The notes beneath the pieces were generated by a model. The model saw only the letters and a list, made by a program, of their open reading frames with translations, made no database searches and was not told the DNA's origin. From Zizania palustris (Eukaryota > Streptophyta > Magnoliopsida > Poales > Poaceae): a stretch of 64,000 nucleotides of DNA. This document shows, piece after piece, positions 32,401 to 43,503 of the stretch; position 1 is the first letter of the stretch, and each line of letters opens with the position of its first letter. The stretch lies in assembly GCA_019279435.1 (NCBI GenBank), contig JAAALK010000079.1:67218330-67282329 (forward strand). The letters are read 5' to 3'. Both the position numbers and the translations under genes were made by a program.

Positions 32401-35400
32401 ATTATATCAAACCAATCAATGAGACAGTAATTTGCATACAAGATCAATCGATAATACATGTTTGTCAATTGGTATACTACTATACTATTGCTCAATGTTA
32501 TCCATAGCTGGTAGAGTGGTAGCATGCTTAGTTTGAGAGACTACCTTGGAGAGAAATCCTTCAAGTGACAACCCACCCAAGACATTCTTTTCAGCACAGT
32601 CCTTGTATGGATCAGATGACCATGGGCTGAAATATCAACATAAGAGTAACAATAAGGAAAATACAAGCATAACAATTCAACCCATCAAATTCTATAAGAG
32701 AAATTGGTACAGGATTACATAACAAACTTTGGAAATATAACACAATAACCACTTATTTTTGCAATTACAGTCCAATCCAAAGACAACAGAATTTTCTATC
32801 AACTTACTTTTCAGGTGCAGTCGAAAAAAGATCCTCCATCTCAGCAGGTAGCAAAGCTTCATCCTAGACATGATACAGAAAAGCGTTTTCAACTAATCAA
32901 TATAAAATGACACTTGTCAGTAAAATAAAATGCTCAGAAGAGTTAAGTAGCATTCACACATCATGAAAGTACTGTGCCTATCAATGTGTTAAACTTACAT
33001 TATCTGTGTCAAACATATTGAAAATTCCTCTCAAGAAATCAGTGACTTCACTTGTCAACTCCAAAGTCTGTAAGGAAAAAGGTTGATATTGACATTAAAT
33101 TTAATATCAACAAAATATATCATGAATCAGAATTATGATAAACCATGCATACGAATGCATACTGATGTTAACAGCACAATACCCAGCATACTATTGGAAT
33201 CAACAAATAAAGTAACCAGTGTTCTAAAAATCAGCGTTAGGTGGCGCCTACGCACTAGGTGTGGGACGAGTGCCACAATTTGCTTACGGGCAGTAAGCTT
33301 GGAGCTGCGGCACCTAGGCGGGCACAAGCGGATGAGCAGTTGCGGTGCAGGTATGGCTAGGGTTTCAGAGGGCAGTTGCTCCATCACCACAGCCACCACC
33401 CACTCGCTGTGGCCCTCACCCTGCTCCTCAGTGCCTCCTTGCGGGTTCGCGGAGCTCGCTGGCTGAGCCACGCCACTGCTGCTGCCAAGCTCCCCCCCCC
33501 CCCCGCCAACCTCCATCGACGCCAAGCTTCACCACCACTGCCTGTCTGCCCGCCAAGCTTCTAAATGGTGGCCAATCCAACTCCAGGTCTAGGAAGTTCA
33601 AGCAATAAGTAAGCCTGAATGCCAATCAGCACTTCACACTCACCATTCCAGCTCGCCAAACAAGACAATGGATCACACTCACATCACAGAGACACAGACA
33701 GAGCCATCAGCCATGAAACATGCAGACACCCTGCTGCCTAGCAGAACCTAGGTGCCACCTAGGTTCCTCTAAGTGCTAGGAACCAGCCGCCAAGGCACCG
33801 CCTAACTAGCGCCTAGCGCTTTCTTGAACACTGAAAGTAACTACCTTAGAGACGAGATTAGGAGGTAGATTTTAGGCACCCTTTCTTGGCTGTCAGCCCT
33901 CAGCCTCCGAAGATAAATAAGGGGAAGCTAGAAGAAGGATGTGCTAATATGTGCTTTGTCTTGCTCAAGAATCAAGAAGTTACATGTGGTCTCAATAATG
34001 AAAATTGTGGGAGGGGTGGAGAAGTGAGAACCCCCTATCCCTACCTCCTCATAGACTATATGTACATGGCAGAGAAATTCCCTTGCCCTCCCACGCAACA
34101 TACCATAAAGGAGGGGTACTACTTTCAGATGGTCTCTTCACACCCTATAAAATAATTAATAAAATGCATAAAAACTTTTAGAGCAACCTAAGAACTAAGA
34201 ACTAAAAAGTACACTATTCCTAAGAGTGGGGCTATTCCACTACAGTAGTAATGTTAGCAACAAACATCTATAACAAAGAGTGAGAGAAAAATGAGAAAGA
34301 ACAAATAAAACAATAGAAGACCAATTTCTGTAGTACATGGAATAGTGGTATAAAGAGCACTATGGTTCAACCGTTCAACAACATTAAGCTCTAACATTTC
34401 TCTCAAGTCTCAACATACATTTGAATATTTGATCGTTTTAATAAAGGAAACCACAGAAAATCCCAAATCATGGATCCTAAACATAATGCACATCAAAAAC
34501 TATCTAGTTTCAACAATCAACATGCAGTAAAAATTTGAAAAGCTGAAAGCACAAAACAACACATTACTTGATCAGGAGCTCGTTTAATTGTCGGAATAAG
34601 GTCATCCCTAATCTTGATTTCATTATCATAGCCAAACTTCCTTAGTACAGTCCACGTAGTTTCCAGTCGTCCTTTCTCAATAAAAAGAGCATGGAGGAAA
34701 AGGAACCCAGTCAAGGTAAGGCCATGGTCATTCACACCTTCTGGCATCTTCTCTTGAACCACTCTCTTCACTCCTGAGATTTCAGTAGGCTGGAGTGGAG
34801 CATTGAAGCATTTGACCTATAAAGCAACCAAAAGAGATTCTTATGAACACCAAAAATAACAGAATGACAACAAAAAACATTAGTTGGCCTATGCGAATCA
34901 AAGAAGACAAGGCAGCCTCAATGAATACACACCTGGAAGTCATTGAGCTCCACATCACTGAGTGCTCCATCCCTGTCATGGTCACACAGAATAAATATGC
35001 GTTTCAAAGCTCTCACACAACGTGGTTTTAGAGATTGTGCCTCTTGATCAAATAGTGGAGCTGTTGGGTGAAGCACGGCCTTTTGGGCATAGTAGAAGAC
35101 CTCAGGAACCTGCAAACATTCATACACAATTCTAGTCAACTCAAACCTAATATCTGGAATTTCATTTCAGCAATGCATGAAATATAATTATCAAGTGCAT
35201 AGTAAAATCGGTGAACGATCAAATTACACCAAGTACATTTCTAGAATAAAACAGCACTAGGATCTTGTTATAAACCTACAGCGTGCATAACCATAACAGC
35301 ATGCCATTGACTAGTATTTTGAGCATGTCCAATTCAGATTGGCCAATTAATAAATGCTCAACAATCAACATACGGAAGTATTACCTGGATCTGGCGAAGC

Positions 35401-36122
35401 GCAGAGCACTCAATGCAGGTCTCAATCTCTCGAAATGTCTGCATGATGGGCGCCATCACCTGCTCAAGGCTGACCTGCTGCTCATCCCTAAGGTCCAGCT
35501 TACACCCCACAACGATTACTGGCACCTTTACCTGTGCCATGCAGACAGCAAACAACACAAAATCACATCAGGCAGCCCACAATACCAACCATCACAGCCG
35601 ATCCAATCCTACACCACGAACCTGGAGACGCCGTAGCTCAGGGAGCCAGAATGTGCTGAGCCGCTCCAGAGTCGTTGGCCTGTCGCAGGCGTAGGTGAGC
35701 ACCACTGCGTCCGCTGCCTGGCATTCGGCGATCAGCTTATGCTTGTGCTCCGGGCTGCATCCACACAGACACGCCACGCGCGAAGGCAATCAGCGTACCT
35801 ACAAACAATGCCTCAACGGTATCCACAAATCTACCAACAACGAACACCCGATTCGCGACCGCGACCGAGACCGCGACCGGCCCCGGCGCGATGACGGGAA
35901 GGGGTTGACGAACCTAGGTGAGGTGTCGACGATGGTGATGGGGACGCGGTCAGGGAAGTAGTCGGCGGGGAGGCGGGTGGGCGGCATGACCCGGAGGGCG
36001 TTCTCGAGGAACTGCTCGGTGGCGGCGGAGACGACGAGGCTGGACTTGCCGGTGCCTGGGTCGCCGATGACGACGACCCGCACGCCCTGCTTGCCCGCCA
36101 GGTTCGCCGCGACCGCCGCCAT
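29447..36122 (-). CDS. Mitochondrial Rho GTPase (Miro)
   Basis: Fourteen minus-strand exons: 36122-35914, 35754-35622, 35531-35385, 35109-34933, 34816-34568, 33067-32999, 32863-32808, 32626-32545, 32161-31950, 31849-31783, 31425-31313, 30891-30741, 29991-29805 and 29520-29447. They join in frame to 641 aa, the usual Miro length. Order of domains: first GTPase with P-loop GDPGTGKS (20-27) and a GCKLDL motif; EF-hand 1 DHDRDGALSDVE (206-217); EF-hand 2 DTDNDEALLPAE (325-336), where the expected central glycine is Glu; second GTPase with GPKGAGKT (429-436) and AAKDDLD; and a C-terminal hydrophobic anchor (about 617-634) followed by ARKNSSS. Miro is a tail-anchored outer-membrane protein that controls mitochondrial movement and shape in a calcium-dependent way. 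The large intron 5 carries a 617-bp hAT element. The start ATG directly precedes an Ala-rich N-terminus and the P-loop. Confidence 0.93.
33217..33833. mobile_element. hAT-type element, 617 bp, in Miro intron 5
   Basis: Ends CAGTGTTCTAAAAATC and (complement) CAGTGTTCAAGAAAGC are flanked by the exact 8-bp duplication AAAGTAAC at 33209-33216 and 33834-33841. GGCGCCTA/TAGGCGG words fill the subterminal regions and the centre is GC-rich with a poly(C) run at about 33489. Confidence 0.9.
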
Positions 36123-36310
36123 GGCGCGCCTCTTCTCTCCGCTAGGGTTTTGGGTGATTGGGGCGTGGTGCTGCGGGGCGACCGGCGACGCGCGGCGAGT
36201 CAGGGGTGTGGGGTCTGGTTGCAGGTTTCTGCTTCGGCTTGGAAGGGAAGAAAGGAAGACAAGGGGAGGAAACTTCGAAGGCTTCTACTCGATGGGCCTA
36301 TTTGTATAGG
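36123..36310 (-). other. Miro 5' UTR and proximal promoter
   Basis: GC-rich sequence next to the Miro ATG, changing abruptly to AT-rich DNA after about 36310. No TATA box is obvious, which fits a broadly expressed gene. Confidence 0.4.
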
Positions 36311-38061
36311 CCGTAACTAAGCCCATTTGGACCAGATTTTAAATGAAATTGTATTTAACAAATTTTTCATACTTGATTAACAAGGAATTTTCTTTAAAAA
36401 TCTATTAAACAAATTTGAAACATACCACTATCATACTATATTATCAATAATTTACCTCCAACAATCTATTTACAAATAAAACATATCGTAATCTGTTAGG
36501 ATCCTTGGCCAGGTGTTGCCTTGAACTTTTAATCCCAATTCATCGATAAGGGAGCTACAAATCTCTTATAAGGAAAGTAGACATCCTCCTTTCAGTCCGG
36601 TCCGCTTTCAATTAGCCTTTGAGCTAATAAAGGTCGTACTGAAATTATTAACAATAAATTATAAATAATATTTAGACTCAACAAAAAATGGTTAGTAATT
36701 GAGGTGAGTCCCAGTTCTTAACCACACAAAAAATCCGTCGTACCAAGGCGATCGCCGTCGTGGAGTCGACGACATCCACGACGACAAGCAAGTGCAACAG
36801 GACACCATCACCGCCGTAGCCGCCGGGCCGTAGCTTTCGCCGGCCACGAAACGGCACTACCAAACGATACCAATCGTAAGATGCATTGATCGCTGTCGGA
36901 GAAACCGTCAGCCACTCGGACACTGCCGGCGGAAACGAAGGTCTGTTTGGTTTCACCTTCTTTTTAGTCTTTAAAATATTGATGATTTAAATGAATTAAA
37001 TTTTAGTCTTTAAACTTTAAAGTTTAGTGTTTTAGGGCCGTTTGGACTAAAATAGGGGTTGAAATTTTAGTTACCTCTATTTGGATATAATGACTAAAAA
37101 AGACTAAAGCATTTATGATGAGTGGAGAGGGGGCATTTTAGCCCTTCGTAGCTCCTCCTTGGAAGCTAATGGACTAAAAAAATTTAGCCCATTTTTAGCC
37201 ATGTTGTTTGGATTTTTAGCCTCTAAAGTGATTAAATTTTAACTCCTTTTACTTTAGCCATTTGGATCTAAACACCCCTAATGACGGGGAATATTCCTCA
37301 TTAATATTTCTCGAAATGGGACAACATACATTTACATTTTATTAGGGGTATGTTGGTCTTTATTCAACTCATTTAATATCTTTTAGTCACTAGAACCAAA
37401 CAGATACACTACTACTGTAGCCTTGGGCTCGAGAAGGAAGAAAGTTTGTATTTATAGCCGAAATAGTAGTGGCGGTCGTGTCTGATGTCATCATCACATT
37501 AGTGACAGACAGCGTAGCAATAGTTGTCGGTGCTGACGTCAGCACCAACCACTACAGTGAAAATCGTCCAATGTCACTGCATGCAAACCATTTTTATAGT
37601 GATAGTAACTAAAGTTTAGTCACTCCGTAAATAAATAGAAACTAAAGTTTAGTTTAATCTAAAAAACCAAATAGAACGAAGTCTATGGGTGAGCTTACCA
37701 TGAAGACAATATTTTTCACCGTCGAATTACTAGTATTAATTTAAGCAAAAATAGATAGAATCTTACGGAAGAGACTTAAATTTTAAATAAAATCATTTCT
37801 TATACTATCTGTTTACCTGTTGCCGAAGTACCTCTTTTTTCACCTGTAGTCAATCAAAAAGAATGATTATACCCAAAATTTATTGTCTGTTGTTGAATTA
37901 CCTCTTTTAGTAATTAGTGAAGTCGATCAAAAAGACTTATTATTAAGGACTTAATTGTACTCCCGAAATTTATTATCCGTTGTTGATTTATCTCGTTTTT
38001 AGTGAAGTCAATAAAAAAGGTTGATTACGAAAAGGATTTAAGGGTACACACGAAATTTATT
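36311..38061. other. Repeat-rich intergenic sequence
   Basis: From about 36950 to 37425 there are nested Tourist-like MITE arms: an outer pair GTCTGTTTGGTT / complement ATCTGTTTGGTT and an inner pair GGGCCGTTTGGACTAAAA / complement GGGGTGTTTAGATCCAAA (about 37033-37279). From about 37800 to 38061 a degenerate unit (GAAATTTATTRTCYGTTGTT plus AGTGAAGTCAAT) repeats three to four times with a period of about 75-95 bp. No gene is seen. Confidence 0.5.
37033..37279. mobile_element. Tourist-like MITE nested in another MITE
   Basis: Left GGGCCGTTTGGACTAAAATA and right (complement) GGGGTGTTTAGATCCAAATG give imperfect inverted ends; the left flank is TTA and the right flank TAA. Internal TTTAGCC/GGCTAAA words are typical of the group. 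The outer element reaches from about 36941 to 37409. Confidence 0.5.
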
Positions 38062-39086
38062 GGGAGAAATGGCAGATTTGCTCTATACTTGAGAAGCCGT
38101 TTCTAATTTGCTCCATATTTCGGTCCTGTTTGGGGAGCTGCAGATTCTCAGAATCAGTTAGTCCGAGTATCTAACTGATTAGTTGGAGTAGATAGTTGTT
38201 GGGTGAGTGAGTTTTATTCAATAACATAGTGAGTAAATAAAAATCTGTAGAATCTAAAAAAGCTGAAATTATTCAACTTATCAGCTACTAAGCTTGGAGA
38301 GACTAACTGTTTCCGCATATTTTAAAAATCTGGGCTACCCGAGGTGCTGTTTGGGGAGCTTCTAAATACTAGAAATATCTAGTCAGCCAGAAGCTCCCAA
38401 AACAGTGCCTTCGTGTAGTTTACATATTTGTCCTATACGTAAACTTGTTGATTTGTCCTATCTAACAATTTCACCATCTTTAACTTTTTTCTTGATTTAC
38501 AACCGGTGAAATGTCTCTTTTGCCCTCCTAGTTGCTCGATCCGCGGCAGGGCACGGGCCAACAGCGACGGCGGCGGTGCACGGGCCACGGAGTGGCTGTG
38601 GCGTGCATGGTCGAGGGCGCGGGATCGACGGCGGCGGGCGTGGGGCCAGCGGCGCACGGAGCGGCTGCACGTGGACGGGTCGACAGTAGCAGGGCGTGGA
38701 GACAACAACGACGCGGGGGCGACGACGACGGTGGTGGCGTACAGGCCACGGAGTGGCTACGGCGTGCGGCGTGGGTCAATGACAGCAAGGCGAGCGACCG
38801 GCGGCGACCGCAGCGACGCATGGAGCGCGGCGTGGGGTGGAGGGGCGCCGAGCCGACAGTGGTCAATGGTCATGTAGCAAGCAAATGAGAGCTACAATTT
38901 GAAAATGTCCGAACGGACATTTCATCTGCCGAAAAATAGGAAAACAAATTAAAATGAGTTCTAAATTGGGAAAGGGGTAAATCTGAAAGTCTTTAAACGA
39001 ACTTTTGGGCAAATCTCTCGAAGCGTGCCAACTGTGGTGCAAATATACAAGTACCTTCAAGTTTAAGGGATATGTGCTATTTCCCC
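38062..39086. mobile_element. Mutator-like element with GC-rich internal fragment
   Basis: The left end GGGAGAAATGGCAGATTTGC and the complement of the right end GGGGAAATAGCACATATCCC are inverted matches extending about 50 bp, including CTATACTTGAGAAG against TTAAACTTGAAGG. The 9-bp flanks AAATTTATT and AATTTTTTT agree at 7 of 9 positions. Inside, 38520-38880 is GC-rich with open frames on both strands and resembles a captured host fragment, although I recognise no protein. A smaller MITE is nested at about 38123-38410. Confidence 0.55.
38123..38410. mobile_element. Nested MITE with GCTGTTTGGGGAGCT ends
   Basis: GGTCCTGTTTGGGGAGCTGC at the left and the complement GGCACTGTTTTGGGAGCTTC at the right form inverted ends. 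A second internal copy of the end at about 38344 makes a 66-bp hairpin with the right end, so two related insertions may be nested or one end was duplicated. Confidence 0.5.
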
Positions 39087-40073
39087 AATTTTTTTGTGGA
39101 CGCCGAGGATTTCTTTCTGCTATGGAGAGATCATAAGAAGAGGAATTTTACTATCTTTAAGTAAGAGAAGTATCAAATCTGAATTATTCATAATATTCAT
39201 CTAACGACTTAGATTAATTTAGTACCACTTGATACTTAGGTGGACAGAAAATATCATCTCAAGTAATAGAAGACATTTTTGTCTTTTATGTTAGTAGTAA
39301 AATGTGCAGGGCAGTGCTCGATGGGGCAACGACGTGACCTGGGTGACGGCAAGGCTGCGGGGGTGGTGGGGTGGGGGCCGGAGAGGCGGTGGTGGGATAT
39401 GCGAGGTGTGAACGGGGTGGGGCTAGCGAAGCGGTAACAGTGCAGGGTCCGATGCAGCGACGATGAGATTTGCGACAAGCAGGAGCCGGCAGGGCAGCAA
39501 CGGGGTACAGATCGATGGGGTGGACGGTGAGTCAGCAGCAGAACAAGGACCGAAGGGGTGACAACAGGATTAACAGCGAGTGGAGGGACGAGGGCGATGG
39601 GGTGGTAGTAGGATAGGGGCTCACGAGGTGACAGTAGGGCAAGGGTCGATGGGGCGGTAGTAGGGCAGGGGTCGACGCCCCGCGGGGTAGGGGTGGCGAC
39701 GGGTTGCTGACGGTGGGTCGCTGGCGATGGGGTGGAGACGGCGCCGACACCTATAGCAGTGATAAATTCCTTATTTTATCTATTTTTTTAATTATGTCTT
39801 TACTAAATCAATGATCAGATTTGATTAGGTAGCTTGAGGACCGCTCCACTCACTGACTCACATGCTCACTGCTCCACCACCACGGCCACCAGCTAGCTCC
39901 CTCCTTCCACGTTACTGCCGTCCCCCGGTTCCAGTCGCCGCCGACCAGTTCCCCCTACACGGCCGGCTGCCCCAGATCCTTGTCGCCGCTACCGCTGCCG
40001 CTGCTTCTCTGGGAAGTAAGTAGCGACGAGGCTCGCCGGTGCTCCGATCTTGAGGAGGGAACGAGACGAGACG
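39087..40073. other. Intergenic DNA with GC-rich imperfect repeats
   Basis: Region 39300-39750 is GC-rich and built of loosely repeated GATGGGGYGGTAGTAGGGCA and AGGGGTCGAC words; its open frames look compositional. From 39830 the sequence becomes the promoter and leader of the SDR gene. Confidence 0.45.
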
Positions 40074-42197
40074 ATGTCGTCCGCCGCCGCCGCCGCCGAC
40101 TCCTCCTCCTCCTCCTCCTCCCCCGCCCTGAGGTACGTACCTGGATGCCGCTATCGGCTCCCACTTGTCCGTATCATTTTCGTTTGTTTCCGACCAAGCG
40201 CGGTACATTGCTCGATCTCGATGCGTGGCGGCTGGTAAAGTTCCCACCTTTGCGCTGCCGACGAATCGAGGGATATGTCCTATCCCGGTAGAGTGGGCTG
40301 CTCTGTAGATTCCACAAGGAGGACTTCAAGGTTGTATGAGACGAGGCGACTGTGGTTTTAGGATGAGACTATTGTTTGGTTAGATTGATAGGATGAGCCA
40401 ATTTTGTAGGATATAAATTGGATAAGACGAGCAAAAATTTAGTATTTCTTTCATCGAAATATAATCATCCGAGACTTTTTCTATAGATTTCATTGTAATG
40501 AATATAACGATATAATCAGATATCTTTCAACTGTTCTTGAACCAAACACTGCCAAAAATCCGATGGCTTGGGAAAGGGATATGTGCAAATTAGCACCGGA
40601 TCTCATAGAACTCTGAAGTTGAGTGTGCTCAGGCAGTATTAGGATGGGTAACATCCTAGGAAGCTCCCGTATCACATTCCCGCCACAAGCTTTTCAAACA
40701 AAGCTGGTCGTGTGTGACCTTCTCCTACATAAAAACATGTTTTTCAAAGAAAGCCGGACCTGTATAACTTTCTTAAAAAAAAAATCTGGTGGCCATCTCC
40801 CATCCAGTGTGTTGGGTGCTAGACCATCTTCTTGTTGTTGGGCTGTCTACGAGCTAGCCTGTTTACTTGGGAATTTGTCAGCTGACATTGCTGAGGTGAG
40901 GTGTTTGGGGTTTCATCAGGATCAGATTACCCAGAGGAACACATGTTTCCTGGATTGAAATATCACACCGCACAATTCAATAGTACTACCAAGAAAAAAG
41001 GAAAGAGGAATCTTGATGTTCGTCAAAGGAAAAAACTGTATCAGGTTGGCTAGTCAACAAGTGCTGTAATTTGTTGGAGTTGAGGGATTAAGCTCATACT
41101 TTATAAAAAAGGATGAGGTTAAACATATTTGGGTGCATTTATATATGAGAAAAGGTGTTCACAAGCGAACAAGTGAACATTGTTGCCATGATTTTTGCCT
41201 GGTCTTTCCTCAACAAGGATAATGCCAGTTTAGTTAATTGGTTGGTTCAACTCACAAGTCCATATAGTATGTAGTTGCAAGGTGTTAATCTACCAGGATT
41301 CATGGAACATGAAACATTGATACTTCTTGTACTAAATTCAAGTTGCGTATTTACCTGGTTGTTAAATTTGATTTGAGTTCTTCTCTCAAGAAAAGGTTGG
41401 AAAGAAAGATTGCGCTGGTTACGGGTGGTGCTACAGGAATTGGTGAAGCCATTGTCCGCCTCTTCAGAAAGCATGGCGCAAAGGTTTGCATTGCAGATAT
41501 CCAAGATGAGAAAGGTCAGAAGCTCCGGGATTCCCTTGGAGGTGACCAAGATGTCTTATTTATCCACTGTGATGTCACGGTAGAGGAGGATGTAAGCCGA
41601 GCAGTCGATGCAACAGCTGAAAAGTTTGGCACTCTTGACATCATAGTCAACAATGCTGGCATTACAGGCCAGAAAATCACAGATATTCGAAACACTGACT
41701 TTGCTGAAGTCAGGAGGGTATTTGACACCAATGTTCATGGTGCATTTTTTGGGATGAAACATGCAGCACGCATCATGATTCCCAATAAGAAGGGTTCCAT
41801 CATCTCATTAGGAAGCGTTGCTGCTGTCATTGGAGGGATGGGACCTCATGGTTACACTGCATCAAAGCATGCTGTGATGGGTCTCACCAAGAATGTAGCT
41901 GGGGAATTGGGGAGGCATGGGATACGCGTGAACTGCGTATCTCCATATGCAGTGCCCACGCCTCTCTCCATGCCGCATTTGCCCCAGGGCGAACGCAAGG
42001 ATGCTGCACAAAGAGATTTCTTGGCCTTTGTTGGTGGTGAAGCAAACCTGAAAGGTGTGGATCTGCTACCGGAGGATGTTGCTGAAGCAGTGCTCTACTT
42101 GGCAAGCGATGAAGCGAGGTACATCAGTGCACTCAACCTCGTGGTGGATGGTGGCTTTACATCTGTGAACCTCAATTTGAGAGCATTTGAAGATTAG
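40074..42197 (+). CDS. Short-chain dehydrogenase/reductase (xanthoxin/secoisolariciresinol dehydrogenase-like)
   Basis: Two exons, 40074-40132 and 41396-42197, join in frame (AG|G, Arg20) to 286 aa. It is a classical NAD(P)-dependent SDR: cofactor motif TGGATGIG at 29-36, NNAG at 105-108, catalytic Ser160, Tyr173 and Lys177 (YTASK), and an aspartate at the end of strand 2 (CIADIQ) that favours NAD(H). The sequence around VNCVSPYAVPTPL and the C-terminal VVDGGFTSVN are typical of the SDR110C group, which in plants acts on diterpenoids, xanthoxin, lignans or short alcohols; the substrate cannot be read. Exon 1 encodes only poly-Ala and poly-Ser. The acceptor AAAAG|G was preferred to the upstream CAAG because only it keeps frame. 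The 1.26-kb intron contains a possible MITE near 40367-40554. Confidence 0.88.
40367..40554. mobile_element. Possible MITE in SDR intron
   Basis: TATTGTTTGGTTAGATTGAT at the left and the complement GCAGTGTTTGGTTCAAGAAC at the right are imperfect inverted ends of a Tourist-like type. The interior is AT-rich. Borders are uncertain and no duplication was confirmed. Confidence 0.4.
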
Positions 42198-43503
42198 TGT
42201 AAGCTCTCAGGTGCAACTGGTGCTTGGCAGTTCCAGATGTAACATTCCATTCAGAGATAAACTGCCTGTAATAAGTATGTCTGACATAAGGTGGGTAATA
42301 TTGTATCAGTAGTGCTGTATAGTGCTATCAAGTATGACAACGATGATTCTGATCAGTACTATTATGAGTAATATTGTATCTCTAGTGTTGTATGGTACTA
42401 TATTATTGTATTGCCGGTGTTCAAGGACAACGCTGGTCCTTGTCAGCACTATTATGTTACAGTTCTGATGATATGAATTTGTATGGCATTCAGGTAAGAT
42501 GAGCGTCAGGTGGTATGCATTGTTAATGCTTCTATGTGAGCATGTCAAATGGATTGGCCTTGAATCAAGGTCGATGGTCAATTGTTGTATAATGCTTTTG
42601 ATGAACAAACATGGATTAGTTTGTTGTATAATGCTTTTGATGAACAAACATGGATTAGTTGGCATTGACGTAAATAGATCTTTTTTAGATGTATTTTAAT
42701 TATGTATCGGTAAAATTTACATATATGAGTCTGTATGTATGTAGGTAGGTCTAAATGGTATAAAAGAGTGAATTTGAAATAGTAATAACATATGAGCAAA
42801 TACCGAAATTTTAATGGTATTTCCAGTAAATTGGAAAATAACGGTGGCACAAAAGCACATAAGACCGGTCCTTTATTATTTTAGGGAAAATTCCTCAAAT
42901 ATCATTATAATTTTCAAGAATTTATAAAATGTTAATGTCAATGACTACGACGGTCCTCATTTGTCAGCGGCATATTGATGACATATTATGAAACCGTGAA
43001 AATTATAATGACGTAAAAAAATAACTCTTTATTTTATCACATATATTTTTTTTATTTCTTACAGCGATATATTGATGAAATATTACGAAACCGTGGAAAT
43101 TATAATGACGTAAAAAATTAACTCTTTATTTTATCACATATATTTTTTCTTTCTTACCTATGGGCTTATACAACCCAACTCTAAGACTTATACTAATCTA
43201 TAGTTTATATAATAAAAAAGTAATTTAGAATTTTAGTTCTATTATAAAATAACCGAAGTAAATAATCTAAATTCAACAAATCTTGAATCTAGAAGCATGA
43301 CATATGACAAATGAGGCCTGAACTTCGAGGCCACGACGACCATCTATTTTTGATCGGACGGCCCTCCCGTACGTACTCTTCCTCCTCTTGGGCTTGAGCC
43401 GCGCGGTCGAGATGCGACGCGATGCGATCATGCGAATCCCCCGGGAGCCATCCAGATAAGAGGGAAGCGAAAGCTCTCTTATCACACACCTCGGCCTCCC
43501 TCC
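42198..43503. other. SDR 3' UTR and intergenic DNA with tandem duplications
   Basis: The first 300 bp are the likely SDR 3' UTR. A 39-bp unit ending AACAAACATGGATTAGTT occurs twice in tandem at about 42585-42662. A unit of about 96 bp (GATATATTGATGAAATATTA ... TTATCACATATATTTTTT) occurs twice at about 42967-43157. The chlD promoter follows, with no obvious TATA box; no other gene is seen. Confidence 0.55.

Noticed and set aside
33345..33625. Several frames in Miro intron 5
   Set aside because: They are within the 617-bp hAT element with its own target duplication.
37410..37600. CACTA-like start (CACTACTACTGTAGCC)
   Set aside because: No matching inverted end was found, so a CACTA transposon cannot be supported.
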